Below are positions 10,236-20,138 of a stretch of DNA of 64,000 nt, piece by piece. The notes beneath the pieces were generated by a model. That model made no database searches, was not told where the DNA came from, and worked only from the letters and a program-made list of their open reading frames with translations. The stretch is from Chromohalobacter sarecensis (GTDB lineage: Bacteria; Pseudomonadota; Gammaproteobacteria; Pseudomonadales; Halomonadaceae): assembly GCF_023061135.1 (NCBI RefSeq), contig NZ_JAKGAN010000006.1, positions 214,345-278,344 on the forward strand, read 5' to 3'. Made by a program: the position numbers and the translations under genes. Numbering within the stretch: position 1 is the first letter of the stretch; every line of letters begins with the position of its first letter.

Positions 10236-10622
10236 TCATTCTTCGGGATCGACATCCTGCGCGGAATCGACGCCATGATTGTCTTCCGGATCATCCATGC
10301 TTTCCGGTACCGGACCATCATCGGCTGAGGGGGCAGCGGCAGTACCACCTTGAGCTGCGGTATCACCCTGCTCGGTGTTGGCCGAGCCGGTTTCAGTGCT
10401 CAGGCCTTCCTGATCACCACCGGGGATGCTGTCTTCTCCGTCGACATGTCCTGCGGTTTCACCACTGGCGGTGCCACCTTCGGCCTTCATCGAACCTTCT
10501 TCGGTATTGGCCGAACCTGTCTCACTGCTGACATCCTGCGCCGAATCGTCTTGCGCCAAAGCACCTGCCGTGGGCAGTGCCAGAAGCGCGGCGAAGGTCA
10601 GTGCGGTAAGTTGCTGTTTCAT
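10236..10622 (-). CDS. Secreted acidic low-complexity repeat protein, unknown function
   Basis: A 128-residue protein with a clear Sec signal peptide (residues 1-23, ending in GALA). The mature part is almost only Asp, Glu, Gly, Ser, Thr and Ala and must be very acidic and disordered. It contains two copies of a unit of about 43 residues, each starting with ETGSANTE followed by E or Q and G, with an internal GGTA motif. There are no cysteines and no catalytic motif. AAGGAGG lies at good spacing before the ATG. I do not recognise a family. An extracytoplasmic acidic protein fits a halophile, but no function can be assigned. Confidence 0.8.
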   Translation of the reverse strand: MKQQLTALTFAALLALPTAGALAQDDSAQDVSSETGSANTEEGSMKAEGGTASGETAGHVDGEDSIPGGDQEGLSTETGSANTEQGDTAAQGGTAAAPSADDGPVPESMDDPEDNHGVDSAQDVDPEE

Positions 10623-10783
10623 ACGAATCCTCCTTAATCCTCTACGCCTTCACATTCAGGTGAAGTGCATGGGTCGCGTGGCAAGAGGCCATCGCTTGAC
10701 CTATACAAACCCTAGACAAGGTATTGGCATGATGCAAGGAGAAACCGGCTATCTAGCGACTTTCGAGAACCTTCAGTGAAGCC

Positions 10784-11842
10784 TCAATGCGCCGCAAGCT
10801 GCTCGAAGCCTCCGTTTTGCGCACTGCGGCGTCCCGCCTCGAGCACTCGCATCACTGCCAAGGCTTCCTCAACGGGCACGGGGTTCGTCCCCTGGCCGCG
10901 TATCGCCTCGCGAATGCCCGCATAATAGGCCGGGTAATTGCCCGCCCGTGTGGGCACTTCGCGCAGCTCAGGACGCGCACTGGCGTCGTGCACATCGGCA
11001 ACGGTATGCAGCCCATGCTGATGATCCTCGCCCCACTCCGGCGTGGGTAAATGCTCGCCGCGCTTGAGCATGTCCTCTTGTGGGTCGAGCCCATGCTTGA
11101 CGTAACTACCCTGCGTGCCATGCACGGAGAAACGTGGCGCGGGAGCCGCCATCAGGCTGCCAGCATGCAGGATGACGCGTTGCTGACCATAGCGGAGCAC
11201 GGCATGGAAGTAATCGTCGACCTGCGCACCATCGCGCTGAGAAGCCTGATCGAGGAATATCGCCTCGGGCATGCCGAACAGCACCAATGCCTGGTCGATG
11301 AGGTGCGGCCCCAGGTCGTACCAGATACCGCCACCCGGAGTGTCGGACTCACGCCAGCGCGTCTTGACCTCGGGACGGTAACGGTCGAAGTGCGATTCGA
11401 AATGCGCGATACGTCCCAGATCGCCACTATCAAGCAGGTCCCGTACGGTCAGAAAATCCGCATCCCAGCGCCGATTGTGGAAGACGGAGAGCAGCTTGCC
11501 TGCCCGCGAGGCTTTGTCGGCCAGCGACTCAGCCTCGTCGAGGGTGACGGTGAAGGGCTTGTCGATCACTACATGCTTGCCGGCAGCCAGGGCGGCACTC
11601 GCCAGATCGTAATGCGTATCGTTGGGGGTGGGGATCACTACTAGATCGATATCGTCGCGCGCGAAGAGCGCGGCCGCACTGGCTTCGACCTCGGCCTGCG
11701 GCCAGTCGGCCGTCACCTTGGCGGCATCGCTGCTGGAAATCGCCCGCAAGGTCATGCCGTCATCCGCCATCAACAGTGGCGCATGAAACGTCTTGCTGGC
11801 GAAACCGTAACCTACCAATCCCACGTTGATCTTGTCGGTCAT
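10784..11842 (-). CDS. Gfo/Idh/MocA-family NAD(P)-dependent oxidoreductase
   Basis: Probable cytosolic sugar or inositol-type dehydrogenase, 352 residues. The N-terminal Rossmann fold has GLVGYGFASKTFHAP, followed by PTPNDTHYDLA and the catalytic-lysine motif HVVIDKPFT (EKP in most relatives). The C-terminal half carries the family GGGIWYDLGPHLIDQAL stretch. The overall pattern is close to E. coli YdgJ, but the substrate cannot be read from sequence. The ATG at 11842 has GAAGGGA upstream; the frame beyond has no similarity. It is monocistronic by context. Confidence 0.88.
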   Translation of the reverse strand: MTDKINVGLVGYGFASKTFHAPLLMADDGMTLRAISSSDAAKVTADWPQAEVEASAAALFARDDIDLVVIPTPNDTHYDLASAALAAGKHVVIDKPFTVTLDEAESLADKASRAGKLLSVFHNRRWDADFLTVRDLLDSGDLGRIAHFESHFDRYRPEVKTRWRESDTPGGGIWYDLGPHLIDQALVLFGMPEAIFLDQASQRDGAQVDDYFHAVLRYGQQRVILHAGSLMAAPAPRFSVHGTQGSYVKHGLDPQEDMLKRGEHLPTPEWGEDHQHGLHTVADVHDASARPELREVPTRAGNYPAYYAGIREAIRGQGTNPVPVEEALAVMRVLEAGRRSAQNGGFEQLAAH

Positions 11843-12289
11843 GCCTGAATCCCTTCTACTCCTGGCACCCCGGGCGTCAATCCCAGGATGACGCGATGAT
11901 GCCCGCCGGTACGCGCAGTGACAAAGCGTCACCAAAAATCTCGGCGATTTGACCTACGAGCGCCATACTGAAAGTTGGCCTTCACTCACCCTGCCACGTT
12001 ACCGGGAGAGACATTATGTGTTGCTCGGAAGAGAGTCTCGAGCTGCTACTGGACACATTATGGTACGACATCGAGCAATGGCTAATGATGGACGATGCGG
12101 CTCAGGCTTGGCAACTTGCCGCCTGAACCCACGTACCGCCTATTTCGAGGCTCATCCCAATCTTTTGGAGTGGACCTTGTCTTGCGATGATCTTCTCGTC
12201 ACTGGCAAAGATAGCATGCGCAGTCCGTGAAGCAGACGATGTCTGTCCTACACTGAGGGAAGCAAACTTCGCCAACACGGAAGCCAAGC
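11843..12289. other. 447-nt intergenic region between divergent genes
   Basis: This gap must hold the promoters of the oxidoreductase (leftward) and the aconitase (rightward). I see no strong palindrome, terminator or known riboswitch. The only coding candidate is the 36-codon frame listed separately. A longer 93-codon frame at 11949-12230 has no ribosome site and an unlikely composition. Confidence 0.5.
12016..12126 (+). CDS. Possible 36-residue small protein
   Basis: An ATG at 12016 preceded by GGGAGAG at good spacing opens a 36-codon frame. The predicted peptide begins MCCSEES and continues with an amphipathic Leu/Trp/Asp stretch (LELLLDTLWYDIEQWLMMDD) before ending QLAA. The helical, acidic, Trp-containing pattern is more protein-like than chance, but there is no recognised family. 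It could also be a short upstream frame in the aconitase leader. Confidence 0.3.
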   Translation: MCCSEESLELLLDTLWYDIEQWLMMDDAAQAWQLAA

Positions 12290-14233
12290 ATGAATCACAC
12301 ACCCCGTAACGTTACCCAGAAACTGATCGCCTCGCACCTCATCAGCGGCGACATGACGCCGGGGGCAGCTATCGGCCTGAAAATCGACCAGACCCTCACC
12401 CAGGATGCCACCGGCACCATGGTGATGCTGGAACTGGAAGCCATGGCACTCGACCGGGTCAAGACGGAGGTCTCCGCCCAGTACGTCGACCACAACCTGA
12501 TCCAGGAAGACAACAAGAACCCCGACGACCACCGCTTTCTGCAGACCTCGGCGGAACGTCTAGGCGTGTGGTTTTCACGTCCGGGCAACGGCGTCAGCCA
12601 CCCCACGCACCAGCAACGCTTCGGCAAGCCCGGCAAGACGCTGCTAGGGTCCGACAGCCACACGCCCGCCGCCGGGTCGCTGGGCATGCTGGCAATCGGC
12701 GCCGGCGGCATCGACGTCGCCATGGCGATGGCCGGTGAACCCTTTCATACGCGCATGCCGGAGGTCTGGGGCGTGCGCCTCGACGGTCGCCTACCCGACT
12801 GGGTCAGCGCCAAGGACGTGATTCTCGAGATGCTACGCCGCCATGGCGTCAGTGGCGGCGTGGGGCGCATCATCGAATATTACGGGCCCGGCCTCGCGCA
12901 TCTTTCCGCGATGGACCGCCATGTCATCGCCAATATGGGCGCAGAACTCGGTGCCACCACCAGCGTGTTCCCCTCCGACGCGGCGGTGAAGGCATTCCTC
13001 ACCGCCGAGGGGCGCGGCGAGGATTGGCACGAACTGCTGCCGGACGACGGCTGTGGCTACGATCGCCACGAGACGATCGATCTCTCGCAGCTCGAGCCAC
13101 TGATTGCCAAACCCTCGAGCCCCGGCAATGTCGTTCCCGTGCGCGAGGTGGCCGGCGAGCCATTGTCGCAGGCGTATGTCGGCTCCTCGGCCAATCCCGG
13201 CTATCGCGATTTCGCCATCGTCGCCGCGATGCTCAAGGATCAGACCATCGACGACAACGTGTCGTTGGAGATCAACCCCACCTCGCGCTCGATTCTCGAA
13301 ACGCTGACTCGCGACGGGCACCTGCTGAGCTTGCTCGGCGCCGGCGCCCGCCTGCATCAGGCCGGTTGTAATGGCTGCATCGGCATGGGCCAGGCGCCGG
13401 CCAACGACACCAACAGCCTACGCACGGTGCCGCGCAACTTCCCCGGACGCTCGGGCACCCGCGAAGACCGCGTCTTCCTGTGCAGCCCGGAAACCGCCGC
13501 AGCCTCGGCGCTCAAGGGTGTGATCACCGATCCCCGAACGCTGGGCATGGCCTACCCTCAGGTGCAAGAGCCCGACGATCCGATCATTAACACTCGCACC
13601 CTGATCGCCCCGATGGAGGCCACCAAGGCGCGCAAGATCCACCTGATCAAGGGGCCGAACATCGAGTCGCTGCCGGATTTCGAGCCGCTCGAGACACAAC
13701 TGGACCTGCCGATTCTGGTCAAGGCCGGCGACGATGTCTCCACCGACGAGATTATGCCGGCCGGCGGCGAGGTGCTGCCCTATCGTTCCAACATTCCCAA
13801 GATCGCCGAGTTCTCCTTCCGCGGCGTCGTCGACGGCTATGCCGACCGTGCCCGCGAGACGGGCGATCATATCGTCATCGGCGGCGAAAATTACGGTCAA
13901 GGCTCGAGCCGGGAGCATGCCGCCATCGCCCCGCGCTACCTGGGGCTGCGTGTGGTCATCGCCAAGAGCTTTGCCCGTATCCACCACCAGAACCTGATCA
14001 ACTTCGGCGTGCTGCCGCTGACCTTCGCCGACGGCAACGATTACGACGCGCTCGACGTCGATACCCGAATCACGTTCGACAAGCTACAAGAAGCACTGGA
14101 AGCGGGCGGTTCCGTGACGGCAAAAGCCGAAGGCCGAACGCTGACGCTCGAACACGCCTTGACCCCACGCCAAGTCGAGATCCTGTTCAGCGGCGGCCTG
14201 ATTGCCTGGATGCGCGACCAGCAGGCAGCCTGA
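12290..14233 (+). CDS. Aconitate hydratase, short (Aquifex-type) branch
   Basis: Isomerises citrate and isocitrate via cis-aconitate in the TCA cycle. At 647 residues it is much shorter than AcnA or AcnB (about 890 and 865) and fits the short aconitase branch. Domains are intact: LLGSDSHTPAAGSLGML near 118-133, the Fe-S stretch AGCNGCIGMG with C360 and C363, and the C-terminal swivel domain with GGENYGQGSSREHAA. Oddly, the third cluster ligand position (GSCTNS in classical aconitases) reads VGSSANP, placing Ser300 where Cys is expected. Start ATG has GGAAG upstream. It is monocistronic, ended by a hairpin shared with ilvD. Confidence 0.9.
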   Translation: MNHTPRNVTQKLIASHLISGDMTPGAAIGLKIDQTLTQDATGTMVMLELEAMALDRVKTEVSAQYVDHNLIQEDNKNPDDHRFLQTSAERLGVWFSRPGNGVSHPTHQQRFGKPGKTLLGSDSHTPAAGSLGMLAIGAGGIDVAMAMAGEPFHTRMPEVWGVRLDGRLPDWVSAKDVILEMLRRHGVSGGVGRIIEYYGPGLAHLSAMDRHVIANMGAELGATTSVFPSDAAVKAFLTAEGRGEDWHELLPDDGCGYDRHETIDLSQLEPLIAKPSSPGNVVPVREVAGEPLSQAYVGSSANPGYRDFAIVAAMLKDQTIDDNVSLEINPTSRSILETLTRDGHLLSLLGAGARLHQAGCNGCIGMGQAPANDTNSLRTVPRNFPGRSGTREDRVFLCSPETAAASALKGVITDPRTLGMAYPQVQEPDDPIINTRTLIAPMEATKARKIHLIKGPNIESLPDFEPLETQLDLPILVKAGDDVSTDEIMPAGGEVLPYRSNIPKIAEFSFRGVVDGYADRARETGDHIVIGGENYGQGSSREHAAIAPRYLGLRVVIAKSFARIHHQNLINFGVLPLTFADGNDYDALDVDTRITFDKLQEALEAGGSVTAKAEGRTLTLEHALTPRQVEILFSGGLIAWMRDQQAA

Positions 14234-14248
14234 CAAGCCCCCAACGAG

Positions 14249-14270
14249 AAGCGGCCCCGTAGGGCCGCTT
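14249..14270. terminator. Bidirectional terminator between aconitase and ilvD
   Basis: A 9-bp perfect GC-rich stem (14249-14257 with 14262-14270) closes a CGTA loop, between two convergent stop codons. Confidence 0.8.
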
Positions 14271-14295
14271 GGGTAACAACACGGCACACGCCGAC

Positions 14296-16005
14296 TCAGT
14301 CTTCCAGCGCTTCGGGCAGGTCGGTGACCGCCCCTTTCGACGCTGAACTGACCGTCTTGGCGTACTTGGCCAGGGTACCGCGGGTATAACGCGGCGCCGG
14401 GCGCTTCCAGGCCGCACGGCGACGTTCCATCTCCGCGTCGTCGATATGCAGCGTCATCACGTCATTCTCGGCGTCGATGGTGATCTCGTCACCGTCTTCG
14501 ATCAGGCCGATGGGGCCGCCGACGAAAGCTTCCGGCGTGATATGGCCGACCACGAAACCGTGGCTACCGCCGGAGAAGCGCCCGTCGGTGATCAAGGCCA
14601 CCTGGTCGCCCAAGCCGCGTCCCATGATCGCCGAGGTCGGCGTCAGCATCTCGCGCATGCCAGGGCCACCCTTAGGCCCTTCGTAGCGGATGACGACGAC
14701 ATCGCCGGCGACGACGGTGAGGTCGTTGATACGTGCCTGCGCCTCCTCTTCGGAATTGTAGACCCGAGCGCGGCCGGTAAAGCGCGTGCCCTCCTTGCCG
14801 GTGATCTTGGCGACCGCGCCTTCCGGTGCCAGATTGCCATAGAGAATACGCAGATGGCTGCTCGTCTTGACCGGGTTATCCAGTGGCTTGATGATCGCCT
14901 GGTCCATCGGGTACGGCGTCACACCGGCAAGGTTCTCGGCCAGCGTCTTACCGGTCACGGTGATGCAGTCGCCGTGCAGCAAGCCCGCGTCGAGCAGGAT
15001 CTTCATCATCGGCTGAATACCGCCGATCGCCACCAGCTCGCTCATCATGTAATGGCCGCTGGGACGCACGTCGGCCAGCACCGGCACGCGCTTGCCTATC
15101 CGCGTGAAATCATCGAGCGAGAGTTCCACACCGACAGTGTTGGCCATGGCCAGCAGGTGCAACACGGCGTTGGTGGAGCCACCCAGGGCGATGACTACGG
15201 TGATAGCGTTCTCGAACGCCTGACGCGTCATGATGTCGGACGGCTTGAGGTCCAGCTCGAGCAGCTTGAGCACGGCTTCGCCGGCGGCGCGGCAGTCGTC
15301 GTTCTTGGTCTGCGAGACCGCTTCCTGGGCCGAGGAGTTGGGCAGACTCATGCCCAGCGCCTCGATTGCCGACGCCATGGTGTTGGCGGTGTACATGCCG
15401 CCGCAGGAACCCGGCCCGGGGATCGCCGTTTCCTCGATCTGCTTGACCTCGATCAGCGACTTGTTGCCCTGAGAATAGGCACCCATCGCCTCGAACACCG
15501 AGACGATATCGGTATGCCCGGCACCGGGCTGAATGGTGCCACCGTAGACAAAGATACTGGGACGGTCGAGGCGCGCCAGGCCAATCATGCAACCGGGCAT
15601 GTTCTTGTCGCAGCCGCCGATGGCGACCACGCCATCGAAGCCCTCGCAGCCGGAGACGGCCTCGATAGAATCGGCGATGATCTCGCGCGAGGCCATCGAA
15701 TACTTCATGCCCTCGGTGCCGTTGGCGATGCCGTCGGAAACGGTGATGGTGTTGAACACCACGCCCTTGCCCCCGGCAGCATCGGCGCCCTCACTGGCGG
15801 CATCCGCGAGCACGTTGATATGACTATTGCACGGCGTCACACGGCTCCAGGTCGAGGCGATCCCTACCTGCGGCTTCTTGAAGTCTTCGTCGGTGAAGCC
15901 CACCGCACGCAGCATCGCGCGGCTGGCCGCCTTGCCCGGACCGTCGACCACATTGGCGGAATGGCGGCGACGGTGATCGGTGTTCTCCGGAAAATCCTGG
16001 CTCAT
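14296..16005 (-). CDS. ilvD: Dihydroxy-acid dehydratase IlvD
   Basis: Fe-S enzyme that dehydrates 2,3-dihydroxy-isovalerate and its methyl homologue to the keto acids of valine and isoleucine. The 569 residues show the family signatures: VTPCNSH near the N-terminus, [21 protein letters not shown], and the C-terminal [11 protein letters not shown]. The cysteines in the first three match the usual cluster ligands. The ATG at 16005 has AGGAGC at good spacing; the open frame continues to 16116 without similarity. No leader peptide with runs of branched-chain codons is visible upstream, so attenuation is not supported. Confidence 0.96.
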   Translation of the reverse strand: MSQDFPENTDHRRRHSANVVDGPGKAASRAMLRAVGFTDEDFKKPQVGIASTWSRVTPCNSHINVLADAASEGADAAGGKGVVFNTITVSDGIANGTEGMKYSMASREIIADSIEAVSGCEGFDGVVAIGGCDKNMPGCMIGLARLDRPSIFVYGGTIQPGAGHTDIVSVFEAMGAYSQGNKSLIEVKQIEETAIPGPGSCGGMYTANTMASAIEALGMSLPNSSAQEAVSQTKNDDCRAAGEAVLKLLELDLKPSDIMTRQAFENAITVVIALGGSTNAVLHLLAMANTVGVELSLDDFTRIGKRVPVLADVRPSGHYMMSELVAIGGIQPMMKILLDAGLLHGDCITVTGKTLAENLAGVTPYPMDQAIIKPLDNPVKTSSHLRILYGNLAPEGAVAKITGKEGTRFTGRARVYNSEEEAQARINDLTVVAGDVVVIRYEGPKGGPGMREMLTPTSAIMGRGLGDQVALITDGRFSGGSHGFVVGHITPEAFVGGPIGLIEDGDEITIDAENDVMTLHIDDAEMERRRAAWKRPAPRYTRGTLAKYAKTVSSASKGAVTDLPEALED

Positions 16006-16245
16006 CAAGTGCTCCTGTTTCGTCTGGTAGGCCCGAGGGCGAATTATGGGCGACGCATGCCGGCTGTGGTGATGCAGCGATAAAGACGAGCGACGTGCGT
16101 CCAATGTCACGGTCAAATGACGTTGCGCGGGCCTTGTATTTCTTGATAAGGCGGCTCTCGTGAAGCGGCTCTTCTAGTGAAACGATCTGGATAAAGCGAC
16201 TCGCCACGCCCCGCGCAGAAAAGGGGTAAGCCCATTGTAACGACG
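16006..16245. other. ilvD upstream region with degenerate short repeats
   Basis: This gap between ilvD and the lon terminator must hold the ilvD promoter. Between 16145 and 16204 four degenerate units start at 16145, 16160, 16177 and 16190 with the pattern G-A/T-rich then AAGCGGCTC (GATAAGGCGGCTC, GTGAAGCGGCTC, GTGAAACGATCT, GATAAAGCGACTC). They could be regulator half-sites. No clear -35/-10 pair stands out. Confidence 0.4.
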
Positions 16246-16277
16246 TTGGGCGCGATCGGACATCCGATCGCGCCCAA
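16246..16277 (-). terminator. Perfect palindrome downstream of lon
   Basis: A 15-bp perfect inverted repeat (16246-16260 with 16263-16277) lies 44 nt past the lon stop. It lacks a T run on the minus strand, so it may act as a terminator or as a 3'-end stabilising hairpin. Confidence 0.65.
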
Positions 16278-16320
16278 TAGTGAGCACATGAACACGGCCC
16301 TTCGGACCGGTACTAAACGG

Positions 16321-18780
16321 CTAGCCGAAGACTACCTTGGCCACGTCCCGGTAGCGATTGGCGAAGTGCACGGTCATCCCCTGCTTGAGATAGTCGGGCA
16401 GTTCCTCGTAATCGCGGCGGTTGGGCTCGGGCAGAATCAGTTCGAAGATATCGCTGCGCCGCGCGGCGATCACCTTCTCGCGAACGCCACCTATCGGCAG
16501 CACCTGGCCGCTCAGCGTCAGCTCACCGGTCATCGCCAGGGGGCGATCAAGGGGCTGTTGCTTGGCCAGCGACAGCAGCGCCGTCGTCATCGTCACGCCG
16601 GCCGAGGGGCCATCCTTGGGCGTGGCACCCTCGGGCACGTGCATGTGCACATGCGCCTCGTCGAAGAAGGTCGGATCGGCGCCGAATTCCTTGAGATGTG
16701 CCACCGTGTAGCTATAGGCGATATTGGCCGACTCCTGCATCACGTCGCCCAGTTGGCCGGTGAGCTTGAGACCGCGCGATTTCGCATGCACACGCGCCGC
16801 CTCGACCGGCAGCGTCGCCCCGCCCATCGAGGTCCATGCCAGTCCGGTGACCACGCCGACGCCCTTGAGCACTTTTTCCTTGCGGAATGTCGGCGCGCCG
16901 AGGAAATCCTCGAGGTTGTTGACCGAGATTTTGACCGTGTCCTGCTCGTTTTCGAGCATCGTCACCGCCGCCTTGCGCACGATGCGATGCAGTTGCTTTT
17001 CCAACTGACGCACCCCGGCTTCGCGCGCATAACCCTCGATAACCTTCCTGAGCGCGGCATCGGTGAGATTGATGCGCTTCTTGGGAATGCGGTCGCGCTC
17101 AAGCAGCTTGGGCCACAGATGGTGTTTGGCGATGGCCATCTTTTCCTCGGCGATGTAGCCCGACAGACGAATCTGTTCCATACGGTCGAGCAGCGCCGGC
17201 GGTAGCGAATCCAGGGTGTTGGCAGTGCATACGAACAGCACCTTGGAAAGGTCCATGCGCACGTCGAGATAATGATCGAGGAAGTCGACGTTCTGCTCGG
17301 GGTCGAGCACTTCGAGCAGCGCCGAGGCCGGGTCGCCTTGGAACGACTGGCCCATCTTGTCGACCTCGTCGAGCATGATCACCGGGTTTTCGACCTCGAC
17401 TTCCTTGAGCGCCTGCACCAGCTTACCTGGCATCGCACCGATATAGGTCCGTCGGTGGCCCTTGATCTCGGCCTCGTCACGCATGCCGCCCACCGAGAAG
17501 CGATAGAATTCGCGGCCCAGGGCTTCGGCGATGGAGCGCCCCACCGAGGTCTTACCAACCCCTGGCGGGCCGACCAGCAACAAGATGGAGCCCCCGACAT
17601 CGCCCTTGAAGGTGCCTTCGGCGAGGAACTCGACGATCCGCTCTTTGACGTCCGTCAGGCCGTCATGGTCGCGATCGAGAATCTTGCGTGCCCGGGGTAA
17701 ATCGAGCTGGTCCTCGGAGGTAATCCCCCACGGCAGCGAGGTCAACCAGTCCAGGTAGTTGCGGGTGGTGCCATATTCCGGTGAGCCGGTTTCGAGTACC
17801 GATAACTTGCCCAGTTCGTCATCGATGCGCTCCATGACGCGCTCGGGCACTTCCAGGTTTTCTATGCGTTCGCGGAACGTATCGACATCGTTCTCGCGGT
17901 CGTCCTTGGAGATACCTAGTTCGCGCTGGATGACCTTGAGCTGTTCGCGCAGGAAGAACTCGCGCTGGCGGTCCTGCATCTGCGCGTTGACCTGCTCGCT
18001 GATCTCGCTTTGCAGCTGCGCCACCTCGATTTCCTTGCGCAGCAGCGGCAGTACCTTCTGCATGCGCGCCATCACCGGTAGCGTCTCGAGCACTTCCTGC
18101 AGCTCGGGCCCCTTGGCCGAGGTGATGGCCGCAGCGAAATCGGTCAGCGGCCCGGGCTCATGGGGGCTGAAGCGATTGAGATAATGCTTGAGCTCCTCGC
18201 CGTACAGCGGATTGATCGGCAGCAACTCCTTGATGCCGTTGATCATCGCCATGGCGTAGGCGCGCGCTTCCTCGTCGCTGGCCTCGATGGGTTCCTTGGG
18301 ATAGGTGACCTCGACCAGGTACGGCGGTGTCTTCGACAACCAGCGGACGATGCGAAAACGCCGCACCCCCTGGGCGATGAACTGGATCTGCTGCTCTTCG
18401 GTCTGCGAGCGATGAACCTTTACCGCCGTGCCGATCTCCGGGAAGTCGCCGGGCCCTAGCTCATCGACGCCGGAATCGCCGACGAACGCCACCCCGACAC
18501 TTTGGTGCGGCGTGTTGCCGACCCGCTCCATGGTGTCTTCCCAGCGTTCGCGGTGGATGACCAGCGGCTGCACCTGCGCGGGGAAGAACGGCCGGTTGTG
18601 AATTGGCAGCAGGTAGAGCCGCTCAGGCAGATAAGCCTGCGTCGGCACCATCGCGCGCCCTTCGGAGGTCGACTCTTGATCGTCTTGCGTCGGGGAATTT
18701 GCCTCTTCGGCGTCTTGCTGAGCCTCTTCGAGCTCGGCGTAAAAATCCCGGGATTGATCCTGATCGCGTTCGCTCATCAT
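16321..18780 (-). CDS. lon: ATP-dependent protease Lon
   Basis: Cytosolic AAA+ serine protease degrading misfolded and regulatory proteins. In 819 residues: a LON N-domain ([19 protein letters not shown] from about 55), coiled coil (250-330), Walker A GPPGVGKT at 404-411, Walker [10 protein letters not shown], and the protease domain with the catalytic pair Ser726 (PKDGPSAG) and Lys769 (REKV), spaced 43 residues as in E. coli. The first 45 residues are a Glu/Gln/Asp-rich extension that most Lon proteins lack. Two adjacent ATGs begin the frame; the second (18777) is better placed after AAGGT. It is a single gene; clpX and hupB, the usual lon neighbours, are absent. Confidence 0.95.
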   Translation of the reverse strand: MMSERDQDQSRDFYAELEEAQQDAEEANSPTQDDQESTSEGRAMVPTQAYLPERLYLLPIHNRPFFPAQVQPLVIHRERWEDTMERVGNTPHQSVGVAFVGDSGVDELGPGDFPEIGTAVKVHRSQTEEQQIQFIAQGVRRFRIVRWLSKTPPYLVEVTYPKEPIEASDEEARAYAMAMINGIKELLPINPLYGEELKHYLNRFSPHEPGPLTDFAAAITSAKGPELQEVLETLPVMARMQKVLPLLRKEIEVAQLQSEISEQVNAQMQDRQREFFLREQLKVIQRELGISKDDRENDVDTFRERIENLEVPERVMERIDDELGKLSVLETGSPEYGTTRNYLDWLTSLPWGITSEDQLDLPRARKILDRDHDGLTDVKERIVEFLAEGTFKGDVGGSILLLVGPPGVGKTSVGRSIAEALGREFYRFSVGGMRDEAEIKGHRRTYIGAMPGKLVQALKEVEVENPVIMLDEVDKMGQSFQGDPASALLEVLDPEQNVDFLDHYLDVRMDLSKVLFVCTANTLDSLPPALLDRMEQIRLSGYIAEEKMAIAKHHLWPKLLERDRIPKKRINLTDAALRKVIEGYAREAGVRQLEKQLHRIVRKAAVTMLENEQDTVKISVNNLEDFLGAPTFRKEKVLKGVGVVTGLAWTSMGGATLPVEAARVHAKSRGLKLTGQLGDVMQESANIAYSYTVAHLKEFGADPTFFDEAHVHMHVPEGATPKDGPSAGVTMTTALLSLAKQQPLDRPLAMTGELTLSGQVLPIGGVREKVIAARRSDIFELILPEPNRRDYEELPDYLKQGMTVHFANRYRDVAKVVFG

Positions 18781-18868
18781 TCACCTTGAAAGTCGTCGGG
18801 CAAATGGCCCATTTGCCAAGAGGAATGCGGGCGTCACCGGCGAACTTCAAGTCTACGCGGGATGATGC

Positions 18869-20110
18869 TTACCAGCGCAGTGCTCGTTCATTGACGCGCC
18901 ACTGACCGGCATCGACGCGAAACACCAGACGCGGCGTCTCCGGCACAAGCCCCAGATGCAAGGCCAAAAGCGCCGGCGCATCGACAAGCGTGACACGGCC
19001 ATCGAGACGCTGCTGGAGGTGGCGCCAGAAGGCGGGTGACGTCACCGGCATGGCTGCCAGCGAGGTCACATCGTCACCGTCGAGCGTCAACTCTCCAAAG
19101 GCGCGACTATCGACGCCGAAGGCCTCGCTGGTCACTTGCAAGGTTTCCAGCGTGAGTCGCGGTGAATCGCGCAGCACATTCACTATCAAAGGGGTCAAAC
19201 GCGCCCACCGCGACGTCGCGTCGACGGAAGTCGCATCATCACCGGTGGCGGCGCCCGAATTATCCTCGCGCATGCGTTCGACCAGCGCACGCAGGGCGTC
19301 GGCATCGACGCGCTCCAGCCCCAGCGACATGCGCCCCGAGGCCACTGACTGCCCCGCTACGGCGATATCTGCCACATCGCCTTCGCCGTGATAGCCGAAG
19401 GTGTCATCACCGAGACGCATATCGGCCTCGTAGTCCAACGCATTCAGCGAAAACGGCGCACCGCCCTGCCAGGTCAGCGACGCCAGAGAGAGAGCCATAC
19501 TGTGATGAAAAGTTCGCTCATCACCCCGATGGCGACCCTCGACGTCGAGCGCCCCGAGTTCGAGCGACGTCTCGTCCAGCGAGACGTGCCACGGCGCCGA
19601 GCGCAAGTGATAACGCACGTCCCCGGGGTGCCCGCGCAATGCCAGCTCGCCGGCGCCGACTTCCAGTGATGCCGCCTCCGGCAGCACAGCGCGTGAGGTG
19701 AACGCCGGCCATTCCAGACGCCCTTGCATATCGCCCGATAAGGTCCGGTAGGTGGCCTGCCATGTCGGGGCCGCCTCCGCCGCCAACAGCGTCTCCCCCG
19801 CGTAGGTGACAACCGCCTCGCCATCGAGGTGGCTGCTCAGTACACCGTGGCGGACACCATAAGGAAGCGTCACGCGCAGCGGCCTGCCTTCCGACGCAAC
19901 GGTTTCCAGGCGCAGAACGCCGGAGGACTGCCACCACCCTTGTTCGACCTCATGCCGCGAGGCCTGCCAGCCCTCGCGAGCGTCCAACTGTGCGGTCAGA
20001 CGCTCCAGCGCCTGTTCGCCGACATGACTCGACCATGCCTGCGCGGCGCACCAGCCGACTCCCAGCAATAGCAGCAGAACGCCCCCGCCGATCCAGCGTT
20101 TCTTGTGCAT
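18869..20110 (-). CDS. DUF945 (YdgA-like) envelope protein
   Basis: A 413-residue protein with one N-terminal membrane anchor or uncleaved signal (residues 5-25). The rest is predicted periplasmic, a long series of alternating beta-like segments. The WWQSSGVLRLET stretch near 60 and the overall layout match the DUF945/YdgA family, whose members act in the cell envelope without a settled biochemical role. CAGGAGA lies before the ATG. It follows the hybrid kinase gene by 28 nt and may be co-transcribed with it. Confidence 0.75.
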   Translation of the reverse strand: MHKKRWIGGGVLLLLLGVGWCAAQAWSSHVGEQALERLTAQLDAREGWQASRHEVEQGWWQSSGVLRLETVASEGRPLRVTLPYGVRHGVLSSHLDGEAVVTYAGETLLAAEAAPTWQATYRTLSGDMQGRLEWPAFTSRAVLPEAASLEVGAGELALRGHPGDVRYHLRSAPWHVSLDETSLELGALDVEGRHRGDERTFHHSMALSLASLTWQGGAPFSLNALDYEADMRLGDDTFGYHGEGDVADIAVAGQSVASGRMSLGLERVDADALRALVERMREDNSGAATGDDATSVDATSRWARLTPLIVNVLRDSPRLTLETLQVTSEAFGVDSRAFGELTLDGDDVTSLAAMPVTSPAFWRHLQQRLDGRVTLVDAPALLALHLGLVPETPRLVFRVDAGQWRVNERALRW

Positions 20111-20138
20111 CGCGATGTCTCCTGATGAGAGGTGCCCT

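Noticed and set aside
11949..12230. A 93-codon frame in the aconitase upstream region
   Set aside because: No ribosome site, unlikely amino-acid composition, and it overlaps the better-supported 36-codon candidate in another frame.
14446..16083. A 545-codon open frame opposite ilvD
   Set aside because: It is the reverse-strand shadow of a well-supported gene; composition follows the GC bias and there is no ribosome site or family resemblance.
16006..16245. Attenuator leader peptide for ilvD
   Set aside because: No short frame with runs of Leu, Ile or Val codons and no alternative terminator hairpins are visible.
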